DNA of 64,000 nucleotides from Bacteroidota bacterium (lineage in GTDB: Bacteria; Bacteroidota; Bacteroidia; Chitinophagales; Chitinophagaceae). Where the stretch lies: the NCBI GenBank assembly GCA_016715505.1, contig JADJZY010000035.1, positions 186,001 through 250,000 on the forward strand, given 5' to 3'. This document shows positions 10,301 through 18,624 of this stretch, one piece after another. Every line of letters starts with the position of its first letter. The stretch's first letter is position 1. A model generated the notes under the pieces. It did no database searches, was not told the DNA's origin, and was given only the letters and a program-made list of their open reading frames with translations. The position numbers and the translations under genes are program-made.

Positions 10301-11030
10301 TTCGGATGATAGCATTTGTTTGGGAGAACCCATCTTTTTAAGAGACAGCCTCGTGGGCTTAACGGATCGTTTTTATTGGCAATTTGGAGATGGTAATTTG
10401 GTGTATGATATTCATAATCCTGTTCACACTTACGATCAGGCTTCTTCGCCAGCTTATACCGTTACATTAACAGCGGAGTATAAAGTTTGTCCCGATCAAA
10501 GTATCACGAAGTCTGTTGTGGTTCAGGCATTCCCGAAAATTAATTTAGGAAAGGATACGGCCATTTGTCCCGGACTAACTGGCATGCTTCAATTATCGGA
10601 CCCGATGGCGTCCAATGTCAATCAATATTTGTGGAGTACGGGTGAAACAAGTTCTTCCATTCTCATTAACCAACCCGGATATTATTGGGTAAGGGTGAAT
10701 AATGGAGAATGTGCAATGACGGATAGTATCTGGATTAAAAGAGATTGTTATCTCAATATACCGAATTCCTTTTCTCCGAATGGGGATGGATTGAATGACT
10801 ATTTTTTACCTCGTGAATTGTTGAGTAGTGGATTAACTTCATTTAAAATGAGTATCTACAACCGATGGGGTGAGCAGATATTTACCACCAGTGCAATCGA
10901 TGGACGAGGATGGGATGGCAAATACAATAATGTACCACAACCACAAGGGGTGTTTGTTTATGTGATTGATGCCTCATTCATCAACAATGTGAAAAAGACA
11001 TTCAAGGGAAATGTCACTTTGATGAGATAA
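7362..11030 (+). CDS. Large secreted SBBP/PKD protein with T9SS type B C-terminal domain
   Basis: I place the start at ATG 7362, where a signal peptide begins (MKNLFSTFFCLAQLLGFIQ); the frame is open nine codons further upstream. Domains in order are as follows. First is a DUF7948-like N-terminal domain (about residues 25-250, 'HLYEGIDLHVY...KYDLIVHP'), ending at 'VIDPTLIFATYS'. Next is an SBBP-type beta-propeller of repeated units such as 'STYYGGSGYDLPNNMVVN' and 'FSTFLGGSNDDACFAV'. Four PKD-like domains follow (WDFGDGG, WNFGDGT, WDMGDGN, WQFGDGN), then the type B sorting domain with 'NIPNSFSPNGDGLNDYF'. It is about 1222 aa, extracellular. The last ~430 residues closely resemble the preceding gene, implying tandem duplication or cassette exchange. 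Function beyond surface display is unknown. Confidence 0.9.
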   Translation: MKNLFSTFFCLAQLLGFIQMYAGPSSQLHFVENARQWNNQVLFKSDLPGGHVFLIKEGFRYSFYDQKDLEKVHEERHHDFFKSYEVPVYCYAYDVQFKNARINCEVKPINQRNFYHNYFLGNDPKKWAGHVGVFEGVQYQHLYEGIDLHVYSVGTSLKYDLIVHPKTKPGQIIMQYKGIHPVLKENGNLLLQLGFNQIEESSPYTYQIIDGQKVTVPSRYVLKGDELSFEFPEGYNRNYDLVIDPTLIFATYSTSTATTYGFSATYDLSGSLYAGGECFNTGWPSSVGAFQLSFGGGVDAGINKYTPAGNALIYSTYYGGSGYDLPNNMVVNAANELAMTGSTGSSNLPLTAGAYDNTLGGQSDAYVVRFNATGTALLGATFVGGSNSDAQNTFNLSPNYGDANRGEIYYDGPSDVVVAVSTQSNDFPVTAGAYQTTFGGGTQDGCFFKLDGTCSNLIFSTFLGGSNDDACFAVVKNSLGNWVLTGGTESNNFPTTGAGYQIVYQGGNADGFVSILDPGASTMISSTYLGTSDYDHGFKIQVDPNDTVYVCGQTQGAGFPVSAGVYSNPGGGIFIAKLTPSLNNMALSTRIGQISGLVPTAFLKDNCGNVYFTGFQAQAGLPLTANAYQSTPGGFWLSVLSGDFSNLVYATYMGASGDHVDGGTSRFDPQGIVYHSVCTISGNQYQSPGCLSPNNLASSWDVASFKFDFELAGVTAALVISPNDSGCAPFTVNFTNFSIAGLSYLWDFGDGGTSTAVSPTYTYLNPGTYTVRLIAYNPSGCVAADTAYTSIRVIESVDATFIATPQLGCVDDTVQFNLTANPIASNVSFLWNFGDGTIGNTIDPSHIYTTQNNYTVTCIASNGFCQDTFQTSFDLKHPIDAQFASLLVDPPNQNIAKDSFCLDQLIRFDAVLSIPQGSLNYQWDMGDGNTLNMTTNFHDYTYAKAGLYTVRLIVTDTLGCVDSIKKNIFVDEKGFADFSISDDSICLGEPIFLRDSLVGLTDRFYWQFGDGNLVYDIHNPVHTYDQASSPAYTVTLTAEYKVCPDQSITKSVVVQAFPKINLGKDTAICPGLTGMLQLSDPMASNVNQYLWSTGETSSSILINQPGYYWVRVNNGECAMTDSIWIKRDCYLNIPNSFSPNGDGLNDYFLPRELLSSGLTSFKMSIYNRWGEQIFTTSAIDGRGWDGKYNNVPQPQGVFVYVIDASFINNVKKTFKGNVTLMR

Positions 11031-11038
11031 AACAACTT

Positions 11039-11131
11039 TTAGCGATGCGCGATCACCACCAAGATTGCATAAATCAGCGAAAAGATGAGCAGATACCAGG
11101 AATAATCGTGTTTTGCTTTAACCGTTTTCAT
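11039..11131 (-). CDS. Putative 30-aa single-pass membrane peptide
   Basis: A 31-codon frame on the minus strand from ATG 11129-11131 to TAA 11039-11041. It encodes a basic N-terminus (MKTVKAKHDYS), a hydrophobic stretch of about 17 residues (WYLLIFSLIYAILVVIA) and a short 'HR' tail. This is the composition of a real small membrane protein rather than a chance frame. It sits immediately 3' of the plus-strand surface-protein gene, convergent with it, and its stop is nine bases from that gene's stop. No strong ribosome-binding site is seen, which is usual in this phylum. I do not recognise a family. Confidence 0.45.
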   Translation of the reverse strand: MKTVKAKHDYSWYLLIFSLIYAILVVIAHR

Positions 11132-11588
11132 ATCATTTATATTTCTTAAGTTTTTCAATTGTGTCATGGAATGGCCTAAGTCGGTTGTTCGAAGATTCGT
11201 CAGAGTTCACAATGCTGACTAACTTAAGAACGCAGCAATCCGAAGATTATTTAGTGCGCTGCGATAAAATGAAAAAGGAAAGGGATGAATAGCCTGAATT
11301 TAACCGAGAATTTGCAGTAGCAAGGCACGAAGCTACTGTAAACAAAGCCTGTAAAGGATTTGCTCGGTAACCCCGAATTAGAAAATCATACTGAGGCCAA
11401 TTAGCCGAAGTATTTGATTTTCTTATTCGTTTTTTGCTGTTGGTTGTGTCCAACTGCAAAATTTGGGTTTAACGCAAATTTGTCAGGTCTTTTAGTACTT
11501 GAGGCTGCATATGAGGTCTGTTGCACTTTTTGAGAAAGGAAGCCAAAATAGTTTTTAGAAGCAGGCAGATTTTAATACCTTCGCCAAC
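11132..11588. other. Intergenic region with nested hairpins; no convincing protein gene
   Basis: This 457-base gap has one nested inverted-repeat structure. The outer arms are ACCGAG at 11303-11308 and CTCGGT at 11363-11368. Within them a perfect 7-bp hairpin is formed by CAGTAGC at 11315-11321 and GCTACTG at 11332-11338. A 70-codon minus-strand frame covers the same bases but has no family resemblance or signal. The 3' end carries TACCTTCG (11574-11581), a possible -7 box for the next gene. The structure may be an RNA element or a decayed repeat. Confidence 0.3.
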
Positions 11589-12320
11589 GTGAATTTCAAG
11601 ATTATAGTTGCACTCTGCCTGATCTTCTGTTATGGAATATCCGGCACTGGTTTCGCTCAGGTGGCTGCTCCTCCTGTTTTACCCTCCATGAGTATTGTTA
11701 CCGAAAATGCCCAAAATGTTTTGAGTTGGACTTCACAATTTGATGGCGTGAAATCTATTGCCGTGCAACGGTCGGCGGATAGTGTTCGAAATTTTGTAAC
11801 GATCGGTGTATTGAGTAGTCCCAAAAAAGGGATTCAAAGGTACGTGGATGAATTACCCTTGGCCGGAAAAAATCACTACCGCTTGTCGGTCAATTTTGCC
11901 GGCGATTTGGAGTGGTTCAGCAATACCTATAAAGTTTATCTGGATTCAGCTGTCATAGCGAATTCCATGAAAGGAGCCATTAAATCAGGAACCACAAAAT
12001 CGGTGCCTATTAAGGATTCGGTGAATCATAACAATACCGCTTCCACGCCTAAATCGACTGAGTTTTATTATACGCCATCCACGCATGTTTATACCAATCC
12101 TTATACAGGGCATATTAATATAACATTGGAAGATGCTTTAAGTAAAAAATACTCACTGCGATTTTTTGATCCCAACAAAAATGAAGTCCTAAAAGTGTCT
12201 CGTATTTCGCGGCCCAATCTGGTATTGGACAAAAATAATTTTAATGCCAAAGGCACCTTTCAATTTCAGTTGTTTGAAGGAAATGAATTGAAGGAGACTG
12301 GTTATATCACCATCTATTAA
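11589..12320 (+). CDS. Secreted protein of unknown function with C-terminal T9SS-like beta domain
   Basis: 243 aa from a GTG start. An N-terminal signal peptide (about residues 1-23, 'IIVALCLIFCYGISGTGFA') is followed by a fibronectin-like segment: 'NVLSWTSQFDGVKSIAVQRS' and 'NHYRLSVNF' resemble the Fn3-like domain often preceding T9SS tails. A Ser/Thr/Lys-rich linker (about 125-160) leads to a final ~80-residue domain ('YTNPYTGHINITLEDALSKK...FDPNKNEVLKV...GTFQFQLFEGNEL') that has the layout of a type A sorting domain without its most conserved motifs. Likely periplasmic or surface-exposed. I do not recognise a named family. The GTG start is chosen because it directly precedes the signal peptide and follows a TACCTTCG box. 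Confidence 0.6.
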   Translation: MNFKIIVALCLIFCYGISGTGFAQVAAPPVLPSMSIVTENAQNVLSWTSQFDGVKSIAVQRSADSVRNFVTIGVLSSPKKGIQRYVDELPLAGKNHYRLSVNFAGDLEWFSNTYKVYLDSAVIANSMKGAIKSGTTKSVPIKDSVNHNNTASTPKSTEFYYTPSTHVYTNPYTGHINITLEDALSKKYSLRFFDPNKNEVLKVSRISRPNLVLDKNNFNAKGTFQFQLFEGNELKETGYITIY

Positions 12321-12328
12321 ATGTCGGA

Positions 12329-12826
12329 TCAAATTACTTCGCAGTAATTCAAATCAAAGTACCCAAGAATGTCGTTCGCATAATCTTTGGTGAAATAGAT
12401 TTTCGGGCTGTATTTGCCAAATACCGGATACTTTATTTTTTCCTGACCTTGAATATCATAGTTGTAACCCACTAAAAAAAGTTTAGGTTCTTCCTTCATC
12501 CGGATTTTGTAAATACGGCGGTGACTGGCTGTTTTAAACCATTCTGAAATGGGTTCAGCATCATATTCAAAAACCTTCTGTAATTTAACCCGATATATTT
12601 CCTGACCCTGATCATAATGGTCCGTAAATATCAAATTAAAATTATGAACATAGCATGCTAGGCAATAATCGCCTTTAATGACAGCCGGGGTCTCCATATC
12701 GCCGATAATTTCTACATCCAGGCCCATATGGTCACAAAAAGCAGCCAGCCTTGCATTGCGTTTTTGAATGGTTTGTTTGAGGTCCTTGTCCATAGGACGC
12801 TTCATCGTAGTTCTTTCTATCGCCAT
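12329..12826 (-). CDS. Conserved-looking hypothetical protein, 165 aa
   Basis: A soluble, charged protein without signal peptide or membrane helix. A start at residue 8 (MKRPMDKDLKQ) is equally possible. Notable features are 'KGDYCLACYVHNFNLIF' with two cysteines, and aromatic-rich beta-like strands ('KYPVFGKYSPKIYFTKDYANDILGYF'). I do not recognise the family and propose no function. It converges with the preceding plus-strand gene (9-base gap). On its own strand it lies downstream of feoB by about 90 bases but has its own TATTTTTG promoter-like box, so it is probably transcribed separately. Confidence 0.6.
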   Translation of the reverse strand: MAIERTTMKRPMDKDLKQTIQKRNARLAAFCDHMGLDVEIIGDMETPAVIKGDYCLACYVHNFNLIFTDHYDQGQEIYRVKLQKVFEYDAEPISEWFKTASHRRIYKIRMKEEPKLFLVGYNYDIQGQEKIKYPVFGKYSPKIYFTKDYANDILGYFDLNYCEVI

Positions 12827-12858
12827 ACCTCGAGTTTGATTTGGTTATCTTGGTGATG

Positions 12859-12866
12859 CAAAAATA
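12859..12866 (-). promoter_or_regulatory. Candidate -7 box (TATTTTTG) of the 165-aa protein gene
   Basis: Read on the minus strand, TATTTTTG matches TAnnTTTG exactly and lies 32 bases before the ATG at 12826. A weak ATTG-like -33 element may lie around 12882-12885. Confidence 0.4.
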
Positions 12867-12920
12867 ACCTTAAAAATCAATCAATTATCCTGCCAATTTG
12901 TAGATTTAGCCGCAAATATC

Positions 12921-14969
12921 CTAGGAGAAGAGTTGATAAACCAACCAGGAACTCAGATAAGCCACGCCACCCATGAGTATAAATTGAAGAATTGGGTATT
13001 TCCATTTTCCGGTTTCGCGCTTGACAATAGCCAGTGTGCTCATACATTGCATCGCAAAGGCGTAAAATATCATCAATGACATGCCGGTAGCTAATCCGTA
13101 TACTTTTTGGCCATCACTAAAGACGGCAGACTGCATTTTTTGCTTTAATGTTTTTTCATCCTCTTCATCCACACTGTATAAAGTGGCCATGGTACCGACA
13201 AACACTTCGCGGGCTGCAAAAGAGGTGATCAGGGCGATTCCGATTTTCCAGTCATAACCCAATGGTCGGATAGCCGGTTCAATACTTTTGCCAACAATGC
13301 CTGCATAGGAATTCTCTAATTCGGATCGTGATGGTTTGCCATTTTCGCCTGGGCCGTAAGAGGATAAAGCCCATAGGATCACTGAAATTAACAAGATGAT
13401 TTTACCGGCATCGGTTACAAAAACCCTTGCTTTCTGTACCATCGTAATTCCGGCGTTTTTCCATCTGGGCATTCGATAAACCGGCAATTCCATGAGGAAA
13501 ATGCTTTTTTCCATTTTTGCGATAAAACGATTCATTACCCATGCAGCCAAAAGTGCCATCAGAAACCCAAGGATGTATAAAGCCATCATCATCAGGCCCT
13601 GCAGGCTAAAGAATCCCCACAATTTTTGTTCAGGAATTACGAGGCCAATTAAAATCGTATATACCGGCAATCGGGCGCTGCAACTCATGAATGGGGTAAT
13701 CAGTATGGTGATGAGTTTTTCTTTTTTGTTTTCAATGGTCCGGGCGGCCATGATTGCCGGTACGGCACAAGCAGTGGCACTAATCATGGGCATGACCGAC
13801 TTGCCATTTAGTCCCACGCTTCGCATGAGGCGATCGGTTAAAAAGCTGATTCGCGACATATACCCTGAATCTTCTAGCAAGGTGATCATTCCAAATAACA
13901 ACATGATTTGTGGAATAAAAACCACGATGCCGTTGATGCCAGCCAATACGCCATCTACCAATAAATCTGTCAGAAAACCGCCGGGCATCAGGTCTTTCAA
14001 ACGGTGCAGACTCCATGAAAAACCCTGGTCTATCCAATCCATTGGGAATTGTGCCAGCCAGAACACACTCTGAAACATCATGAACAAAACGAACAATAAA
14101 AACAAATAGCCATAAACAGGATGTAACAAATATTCATCCCATTTCCTGCTCCGCAGTTCGAGTTTTTGGGGGTCGGTTTCAAAAACAGATACCTGCATGA
14201 TTTTTTTGATGCGGGCATATCTGAGTAATGTTTCCTCTGCTTGTAAGCGGGTTTTATTAAAGGATAATTTTTGTAATTCTTCCGCCAGTGATTGTTTAGA
14301 GGCTTCACTGATGATACTCAATTTCGGGAAAGCACCTGCAAAATGAATAGCGGCATAATCGCTGCTAACGGTTTTGTATTTTTTAACCGTTGCAATAATT
14401 TCAGGTGCCAGATGTTGATGATCGATAAAGTCTCGTTGTGGAATTTCGTAGTGACCAAGAATGATGGACGCCAATTGTTTTTTTAATTCCGTAATGCCCT
14501 TATTGTTTCGCGGATTAATAGCCACCACCGGATAGCCCAGTTCCCTTGATAAGGCCTGTACATCTATTTGCAAACCCTTTTGGCGGGCGATGTCCATCAT
14601 GGTTAGTGCTACAATAACAGGCTTGCGAATATCAAAAATTTGGGAACAGAAAAGAAGATTTCGTTTGAGGTTAGAGGCATCTACCACGACCACCACACAA
14701 TCGATTTTCATCTGCTCATCATCATCAAACAACACATCAAACGTAACCACCTCATCATCACTTTTAGGATAAAGGCTATAGGTACCCGGTAAGTCAGTAA
14801 CGTTGACCTGAAGTTCGGGACTTAGTGATAATTTACCGGTTTTTTTATCGACTGTAACACCCGGAAAATTGCCCACTTTTTGATTGAGGCCGGTCAGGGC
14901 ATTGAAAAGCGAACTTTTTCCACTATTTGGGTTACCCACCAATGCGATATTCTGCAGCCTTTCCGTCAT
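12921..14969 (-). CDS. feoB: Ferrous iron transporter FeoB
   Basis: I place the start at ATG 14967-14969 (MTERLQNIALVGNPNSGKSS); the frame extends 15 codons upstream with no family support. That gives about 682 aa, normal for Bacteroidota FeoB. The N-terminal G domain shows G1 GNPNSGKSS, switch 'NFPGVTVDKKTG', and G3 'DLPGTYSLYP'. The membrane part carries both Gate signatures: 'GYMSRISFLTDRLM', 'MPMISATACAVPAIMAARTI' and 'PFMSCSARLPVYTILI'. It imports Fe(II) across the inner membrane under GTP control. No feoA is fused or adjacent here, so the partner must be elsewhere or absent. It is divergent from the dipeptide epimerase gene. Confidence 0.95.
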   Translation of the reverse strand: MTERLQNIALVGNPNSGKSSLFNALTGLNQKVGNFPGVTVDKKTGKLSLSPELQVNVTDLPGTYSLYPKSDDEVVTFDVLFDDDEQMKIDCVVVVVDASNLKRNLLFCSQIFDIRKPVIVALTMMDIARQKGLQIDVQALSRELGYPVVAINPRNNKGITELKKQLASIILGHYEIPQRDFIDHQHLAPEIIATVKKYKTVSSDYAAIHFAGAFPKLSIISEASKQSLAEELQKLSFNKTRLQAEETLLRYARIKKIMQVSVFETDPQKLELRSRKWDEYLLHPVYGYLFLLFVLFMMFQSVFWLAQFPMDWIDQGFSWSLHRLKDLMPGGFLTDLLVDGVLAGINGIVVFIPQIMLLFGMITLLEDSGYMSRISFLTDRLMRSVGLNGKSVMPMISATACAVPAIMAARTIENKKEKLITILITPFMSCSARLPVYTILIGLVIPEQKLWGFFSLQGLMMMALYILGFLMALLAAWVMNRFIAKMEKSIFLMELPVYRMPRWKNAGITMVQKARVFVTDAGKIILLISVILWALSSYGPGENGKPSRSELENSYAGIVGKSIEPAIRPLGYDWKIGIALITSFAAREVFVGTMATLYSVDEEDEKTLKQKMQSAVFSDGQKVYGLATGMSLMIFYAFAMQCMSTLAIVKRETGKWKYPILQFILMGGVAYLSSWLVYQLFS

Positions 14970-15151
14970 GAACTGCGCAAATCTAAGGCATCCTCCCAGC
15001 TTGCGGTTGTGCAATCGGGAAAATTATCTGTTTGAACCCAGATTTTGCCATGTCCTAAAAGCAAGTTTAAGGTGTATTCCGTCGATAGGATTTGGGCTTC
15101 TGTAAAAATCATCTTGTCAGGAGTACATGTCGGGTCGTACTTTTACAAACT

Positions 15152-16144
15152 ATGCTTCAATTGAAATTTAAATCAATTTCCACCCCTTTCAAACAACCAT
15201 TTACCACTGCACATGGGCTCAAAACCCATCAGGAAGCTTTACTCATTGCATTGGGGTTTAATCAAATCACCGGGTTTGGGGAAGCCCCTGCTATTCACTA
15301 TTATCAGGTGAGTGTGGAGGATATGATTCAAAAATTACAGAGTAAGTCTGAAATGATAGAACGTTATGTGATGAATGAACCGGAGCGATTTTGGCATTAT
15401 TGCCATCATTTGTTTCCGAATGATCCTTTTTTAGTTTGTGCATTGGATATGGCCTACTGGGATTTGTATTTAAAATATACCAAAAATGATCGGAAAGCGC
15501 TTTGGAATATTCCCGATCAGGAAGGTCCTTTGACGGATTACACCATTGGTTTGGATGAGCCGGAAAAAATGTTGGCCAAGTTAAAGGAAATGCCCTGGCC
15601 TATCTATAAAATCAAAGTATCAGAGCCGGAACATTTGAACATGCTTCAACTTTTACGTCAACATACTGATGCGAAAATCCGAATTGATGCCAATGCTTCC
15701 TGGACTTTTGATGAGGCCTTACAACTATTACCGGAGATGGAAAAATTACAAATTGAACTCATTGAACAACCCTTATCTCAGGCGGAAAATGAAGCCATGG
15801 TAGAATTAAAAAAACACAGCAGCATACCTTTCATAGCGGATGAGTCATGTGTGAATGAAGCGGATATTGAAAAAATTGCCAAAGGGTTCGATGGCATCAA
15901 TATCAAATTGACCAAATGTGGAGGGATTACGCCAGCTTTGCGGATGATTGAAAAGGCCCGTGCAATGAACTTATCGGTCATGATGGGATGTATGAACGAA
16001 ACGGAAATCGGAACCACACCCATGGTCCACATGCTGCCTTTTCTGGATTACGCCGATATGGATGGCCCCTTGTTACTTGATGCGCCGGACCCTGCTTTTT
16101 ATCACTATGACTATGGAAAAATGATTCTGAACAAACAGGCATAA
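15152..16144 (+). CDS. Enolase-superfamily dipeptide epimerase (L-Ala-D/L-Glu epimerase-like)
   Basis: The start is ATG 15152 (MLQLKFKSISTPFKQPF), giving 330 aa. The upstream 20 codons of open frame carry no family signal, and a TACTTTTA box lies at 15138-15145. Enolase-superfamily residues are visible in order: the KxK motif in 'IYKIKVSEPE'; metal ligands in 'IRIDANASW' (Asp), 'ELIEQPL' (Glu) and 'PFIADESC' (Asp); and the second catalytic Lys in 'INIKLTKCGG'. Family members epimerise the second residue of dipeptides such as L-Ala-D-Glu from murein recycling. Related Bacteroidota enzymes vary in dipeptide preference, so exact substrate is uncertain. It is probably cytoplasmic and transcribed alone. 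Confidence 0.88.
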   Translation: MLQLKFKSISTPFKQPFTTAHGLKTHQEALLIALGFNQITGFGEAPAIHYYQVSVEDMIQKLQSKSEMIERYVMNEPERFWHYCHHLFPNDPFLVCALDMAYWDLYLKYTKNDRKALWNIPDQEGPLTDYTIGLDEPEKMLAKLKEMPWPIYKIKVSEPEHLNMLQLLRQHTDAKIRIDANASWTFDEALQLLPEMEKLQIELIEQPLSQAENEAMVELKKHSSIPFIADESCVNEADIEKIAKGFDGINIKLTKCGGITPALRMIEKARAMNLSVMMGCMNETEIGTTPMVHMLPFLDYADMDGPLLLDAPDPAFYHYDYGKMILNKQA

Positions 16145-16204
16145 ACATACTTTTCACTTTCACGCGAAGATTTCAACCTGAATAGTTCTTATCATTGCAA
16201 TGAA

Positions 16205-17638
16205 ATGATGCGTCTGATGAATCGTGGCCTGTTTTTGATCGGCTTTTTGGTCGGAATGATGTCGTGCGCAAATATCATGACACCCGATGGCGGTCCGCGT
16301 GATACAAAGGCCCCTCAGCTCAGACGACGCTCTGTGGCCGATTCTTCTTTGGGCTTTAGGGGTGGTAAAATTCAGTTTGAATTTGATGAGTTTATTCAAA
16401 TCAAAGATGCCGCAAGTCAGATTCAAATCAGCCCATTGGTATCCACGAACATAAAGGCTAGTGCACATAAACGTACCTTAACGCTTGAAATACCTGATTC
16501 CTTGTTATTGCCTTCTACGACTTATCAGTTGAGTTTGGGAAAGTCTGTGGTGGATTTACATGAAGGGAATCCGGCAGATGAAATACGTTTTACTTTTTCG
16601 ACCGGCCAATTTTTTGATTCATTGAGTATCAGAGGAAAAGTATTTGAATCGGAGACAGGCTTGCCCGATACGGCCGCTTGGATTTTATTACATCCTGCAA
16701 ATCGACCAGACTCTGCCATCAGTTATGAAAAACCACTCTATGCTGTGAAAAACAAAATGGGGGTTTTTGAATTGCTTCATTTGCCGGGAAGGGCGTTTAA
16801 AATTTATGCCCTGCGCGATTTGAACAATAACCTGAAATATGATGCTCCGGGTGAGCGCATTGCTTTTTCAAATTCGAATATCGTTCCGGGAGATTCGCTT
16901 TTACAAGTCACTTTGTATACATTCTTCGAAAAGGACCTCGATAGCAGCAAAACAGCGAGCAGCCCCAAGCCCGGTGTGAATAGCAATAAACCCAAGTCAG
17001 GAGATGCGACATTTACTTATATGTTGAATGTGGACACATCGAATCTCAAAAGCCGGAGTTTAGATATTACCCAGGGTTTAAAATTTACCTTTAATCAGGC
17101 GGTGAAAAATTGGGATGAAACTAAAATTCGTTTATACCAAGGCGGTATTTTGGATGCAAGTGTGTCGATTGTTTTGGACAGTACCCGAAAAATTCTCAAA
17201 TTAAGTACGGACTGGCAACAGGATGTTTTGTATCAGGTGCAATTGTTGGAAGGTTTTGTTCAAGATACCTTATTGCGGAAAATGCAGGCCGATACATTTA
17301 TGTTTCGCAGTAAGCGCAAAAGTGATTATGGATATTTCACTTTGTTGTGCCCGGTGAATCAAAACTTAGTTGCTCAATTGATGTTAAACAATCAGGGGAT
17401 TCGTGAACAAGCTTGTCGGGATACCATCCTGAATTTTACCCAATTAAATCCGGGCTCTTATCAACTGAGGTTGTTGAAAGATGAAAACGGCAATGGACGA
17501 TTGGACGCAGGTAATTGGAAACAAAAACGCCAACCCGAAATTGTCGAATTAATCCCCAATGAAATTTTGATTAAAGCCAATTGGGAACAAAAATTAGATA
17601 TTCGTAAAAAACCTAAACTGAAAAAAAAGGATGAGTAA
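16205..17638 (+). CDS. Lipoprotein with N-terminal SbsA/Big_5 Ig-like domain
   Basis: 477 aa. The N-terminus has a lipoprotein signal with lipobox 'GMMSC' (Cys about residue 21), followed by 'ANIMTPDGGPRDTKAPQL'. This start is characteristic of a widespread Bacteroidota Ig-like-domain lipoprotein family. The first ~100 residues after the Cys form a Big_5-type domain ('IQFEFDEFIQIKD...TTYQLSLGKSVVDLHEGNP'). A carboxypeptidase-regulatory-like beta domain follows ('SIRGKVFESETGLPD...GVFELLHLPG...IYALRDLNNNLKYD'). A second 'DENGNGRLD' calcium-loop-like motif is near the C-terminus. It is probably anchored to the outer membrane; its role is unknown. Its last 8 bases overlap the start of the next gene, so they are translationally coupled. 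Confidence 0.8.
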   Translation: MMRLMNRGLFLIGFLVGMMSCANIMTPDGGPRDTKAPQLRRRSVADSSLGFRGGKIQFEFDEFIQIKDAASQIQISPLVSTNIKASAHKRTLTLEIPDSLLLPSTTYQLSLGKSVVDLHEGNPADEIRFTFSTGQFFDSLSIRGKVFESETGLPDTAAWILLHPANRPDSAISYEKPLYAVKNKMGVFELLHLPGRAFKIYALRDLNNNLKYDAPGERIAFSNSNIVPGDSLLQVTLYTFFEKDLDSSKTASSPKPGVNSNKPKSGDATFTYMLNVDTSNLKSRSLDITQGLKFTFNQAVKNWDETKIRLYQGGILDASVSIVLDSTRKILKLSTDWQQDVLYQVQLLEGFVQDTLLRKMQADTFMFRSKRKSDYGYFTLLCPVNQNLVAQLMLNNQGIREQACRDTILNFTQLNPGSYQLRLLKDENGNGRLDAGNWKQKRQPEIVELIPNEILIKANWEQKLDIRKKPKLKKKDE

Positions 17639-18341
17639 TCGTAAACCCATACTCCTGATTTTGCATGGTGCATTAGGTGATCAAAAGCAGATGCAAGCCA
17701 TCGCCGATACTTTTTCTTCCTCGTTTGAAGTACATCATCCAAACTGGCCCGGTCATGGTGATTCACCCTTGGGAACTTATAAGTATGATGTAAGTAGTTA
17801 TGTTCAATTTTTATTGACCTACATCGAATCTCTTCAAAATACCGTTTATGTATTTGGTTATAGCATGGGTGGCTATATTGCCTTGATGGCCGCTCTGGAA
17901 AAACCGAATTTATTTCACAAGATTATCACCCTGGCAACAAAATTAGACTGGTCTCCGGAGAGTGCAGCCCGTGAAATAAAGATGTTGGACAAAGAAAAAA
18001 TGCTTGAAAAGATTCCGGCTTATGCCCAAATATTACAAAAGCGGCATACAGCTATGGGTTGGGAAGAAGTATTAAGTGGAACCGCTAAAATTATGAGGGA
18101 ATTAGGTGATCATCCTTATTTGACGCCCCATTCTGTTGCTGCTTTGCAAGTATCTGTTACCATGGGTATTGGTGACCGGGATACCATGGTCAGTTTAGCG
18201 GAGACGATACAAATTCAGCAGGCCATTCCAAATTCATCTTTGTATGTATTGCCGCAGACCCCACATCCGGTGGAGAAGCTTCATTTACCTTATTTGAAAA
18301 CGATTCTCTTAGGGAGTTGTGGATTGAAAGATGTGTGTTAA
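17631..18341 (+). CDS. Alpha/beta hydrolase
   Basis: 236 aa. The start ATG at 17631 overlaps the preceding lipoprotein gene by 8 bases. 'LILHGALGDQKQM' supplies the oxyanion-hole HG motif. The nucleophile elbow is 'VFGYSMGGYIAL' (Ser about residue 80). 'GDRDTMV' and 'LPQTPHPVEKL' give the acid Asp and catalytic His positions. The fold matches MenH/BioH-like small esterases or C-C hydrolases, but the substrate cannot be told from sequence. It is cytoplasmic. It is the last chromosomal gene before the restriction/defence island. Confidence 0.85.
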   Translation: MSNRKPILLILHGALGDQKQMQAIADTFSSSFEVHHPNWPGHGDSPLGTYKYDVSSYVQFLLTYIESLQNTVYVFGYSMGGYIALMAALEKPNLFHKIITLATKLDWSPESAAREIKMLDKEKMLEKIPAYAQILQKRHTAMGWEEVLSGTAKIMRELGDHPYLTPHSVAALQVSVTMGIGDRDTMVSLAETIQIQQAIPNSSLYVLPQTPHPVEKLHLPYLKTILLGSCGLKDVC

Positions 18342-18428
18342 GACAGCTACATGCCAATAAACGAATTAAAATAAAAAGTAAACCACTTTGATAGTTGATC
18401 AAAACATAAAAACGACTTAACAAACGGA

Positions 18429-18455
18429 CAGCGAGTAAGCCGACACTCATTGCTG
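18429..18455. repeat. Short copy (C) of the island-bordering hairpin repeat
   Basis: The core TAAGCCGACACTCA (18436-18449) matches 13 of 14 bases with copy B at 35737-35750 and partly with copy A at 25042-25054. It is flanked by short complementary arms (CAGC 18429-18432 with GCTG 18452-18455, and GAGT with ACTC inside). The gap 18342-18624 also holds a second inverted repeat, TTTGGCTTT/AAAGCCAAA, around 18497-18541. No gene is seen in this gap. Confidence 0.4.
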
Positions 18456-18624
18456 ACCCTATATTTTATATTTTTTCCCAGCCCGAATTAGCACATTTGG
18501 CTTTACCCCTACCTGCAAAGCGGACCCTTCGCAAAGCCAAAAGAGCCATTTTTTTTGCCACCGCACCGAAAATAATGACGATATTGACCATTCTAAAAAC
18601 CATAAAAAAGAACAAAACAATACA

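Noticed and set aside
11247..11459. 70-codon minus-strand frame in the hairpin-bearing gap
   Set aside because: Composition is not protein-like, and no signal or motif is present.
13492..14073. 193-codon plus-strand frame opposite feoB
   Set aside because: It lies wholly inside the conserved FeoB membrane domain; antisense shadow.
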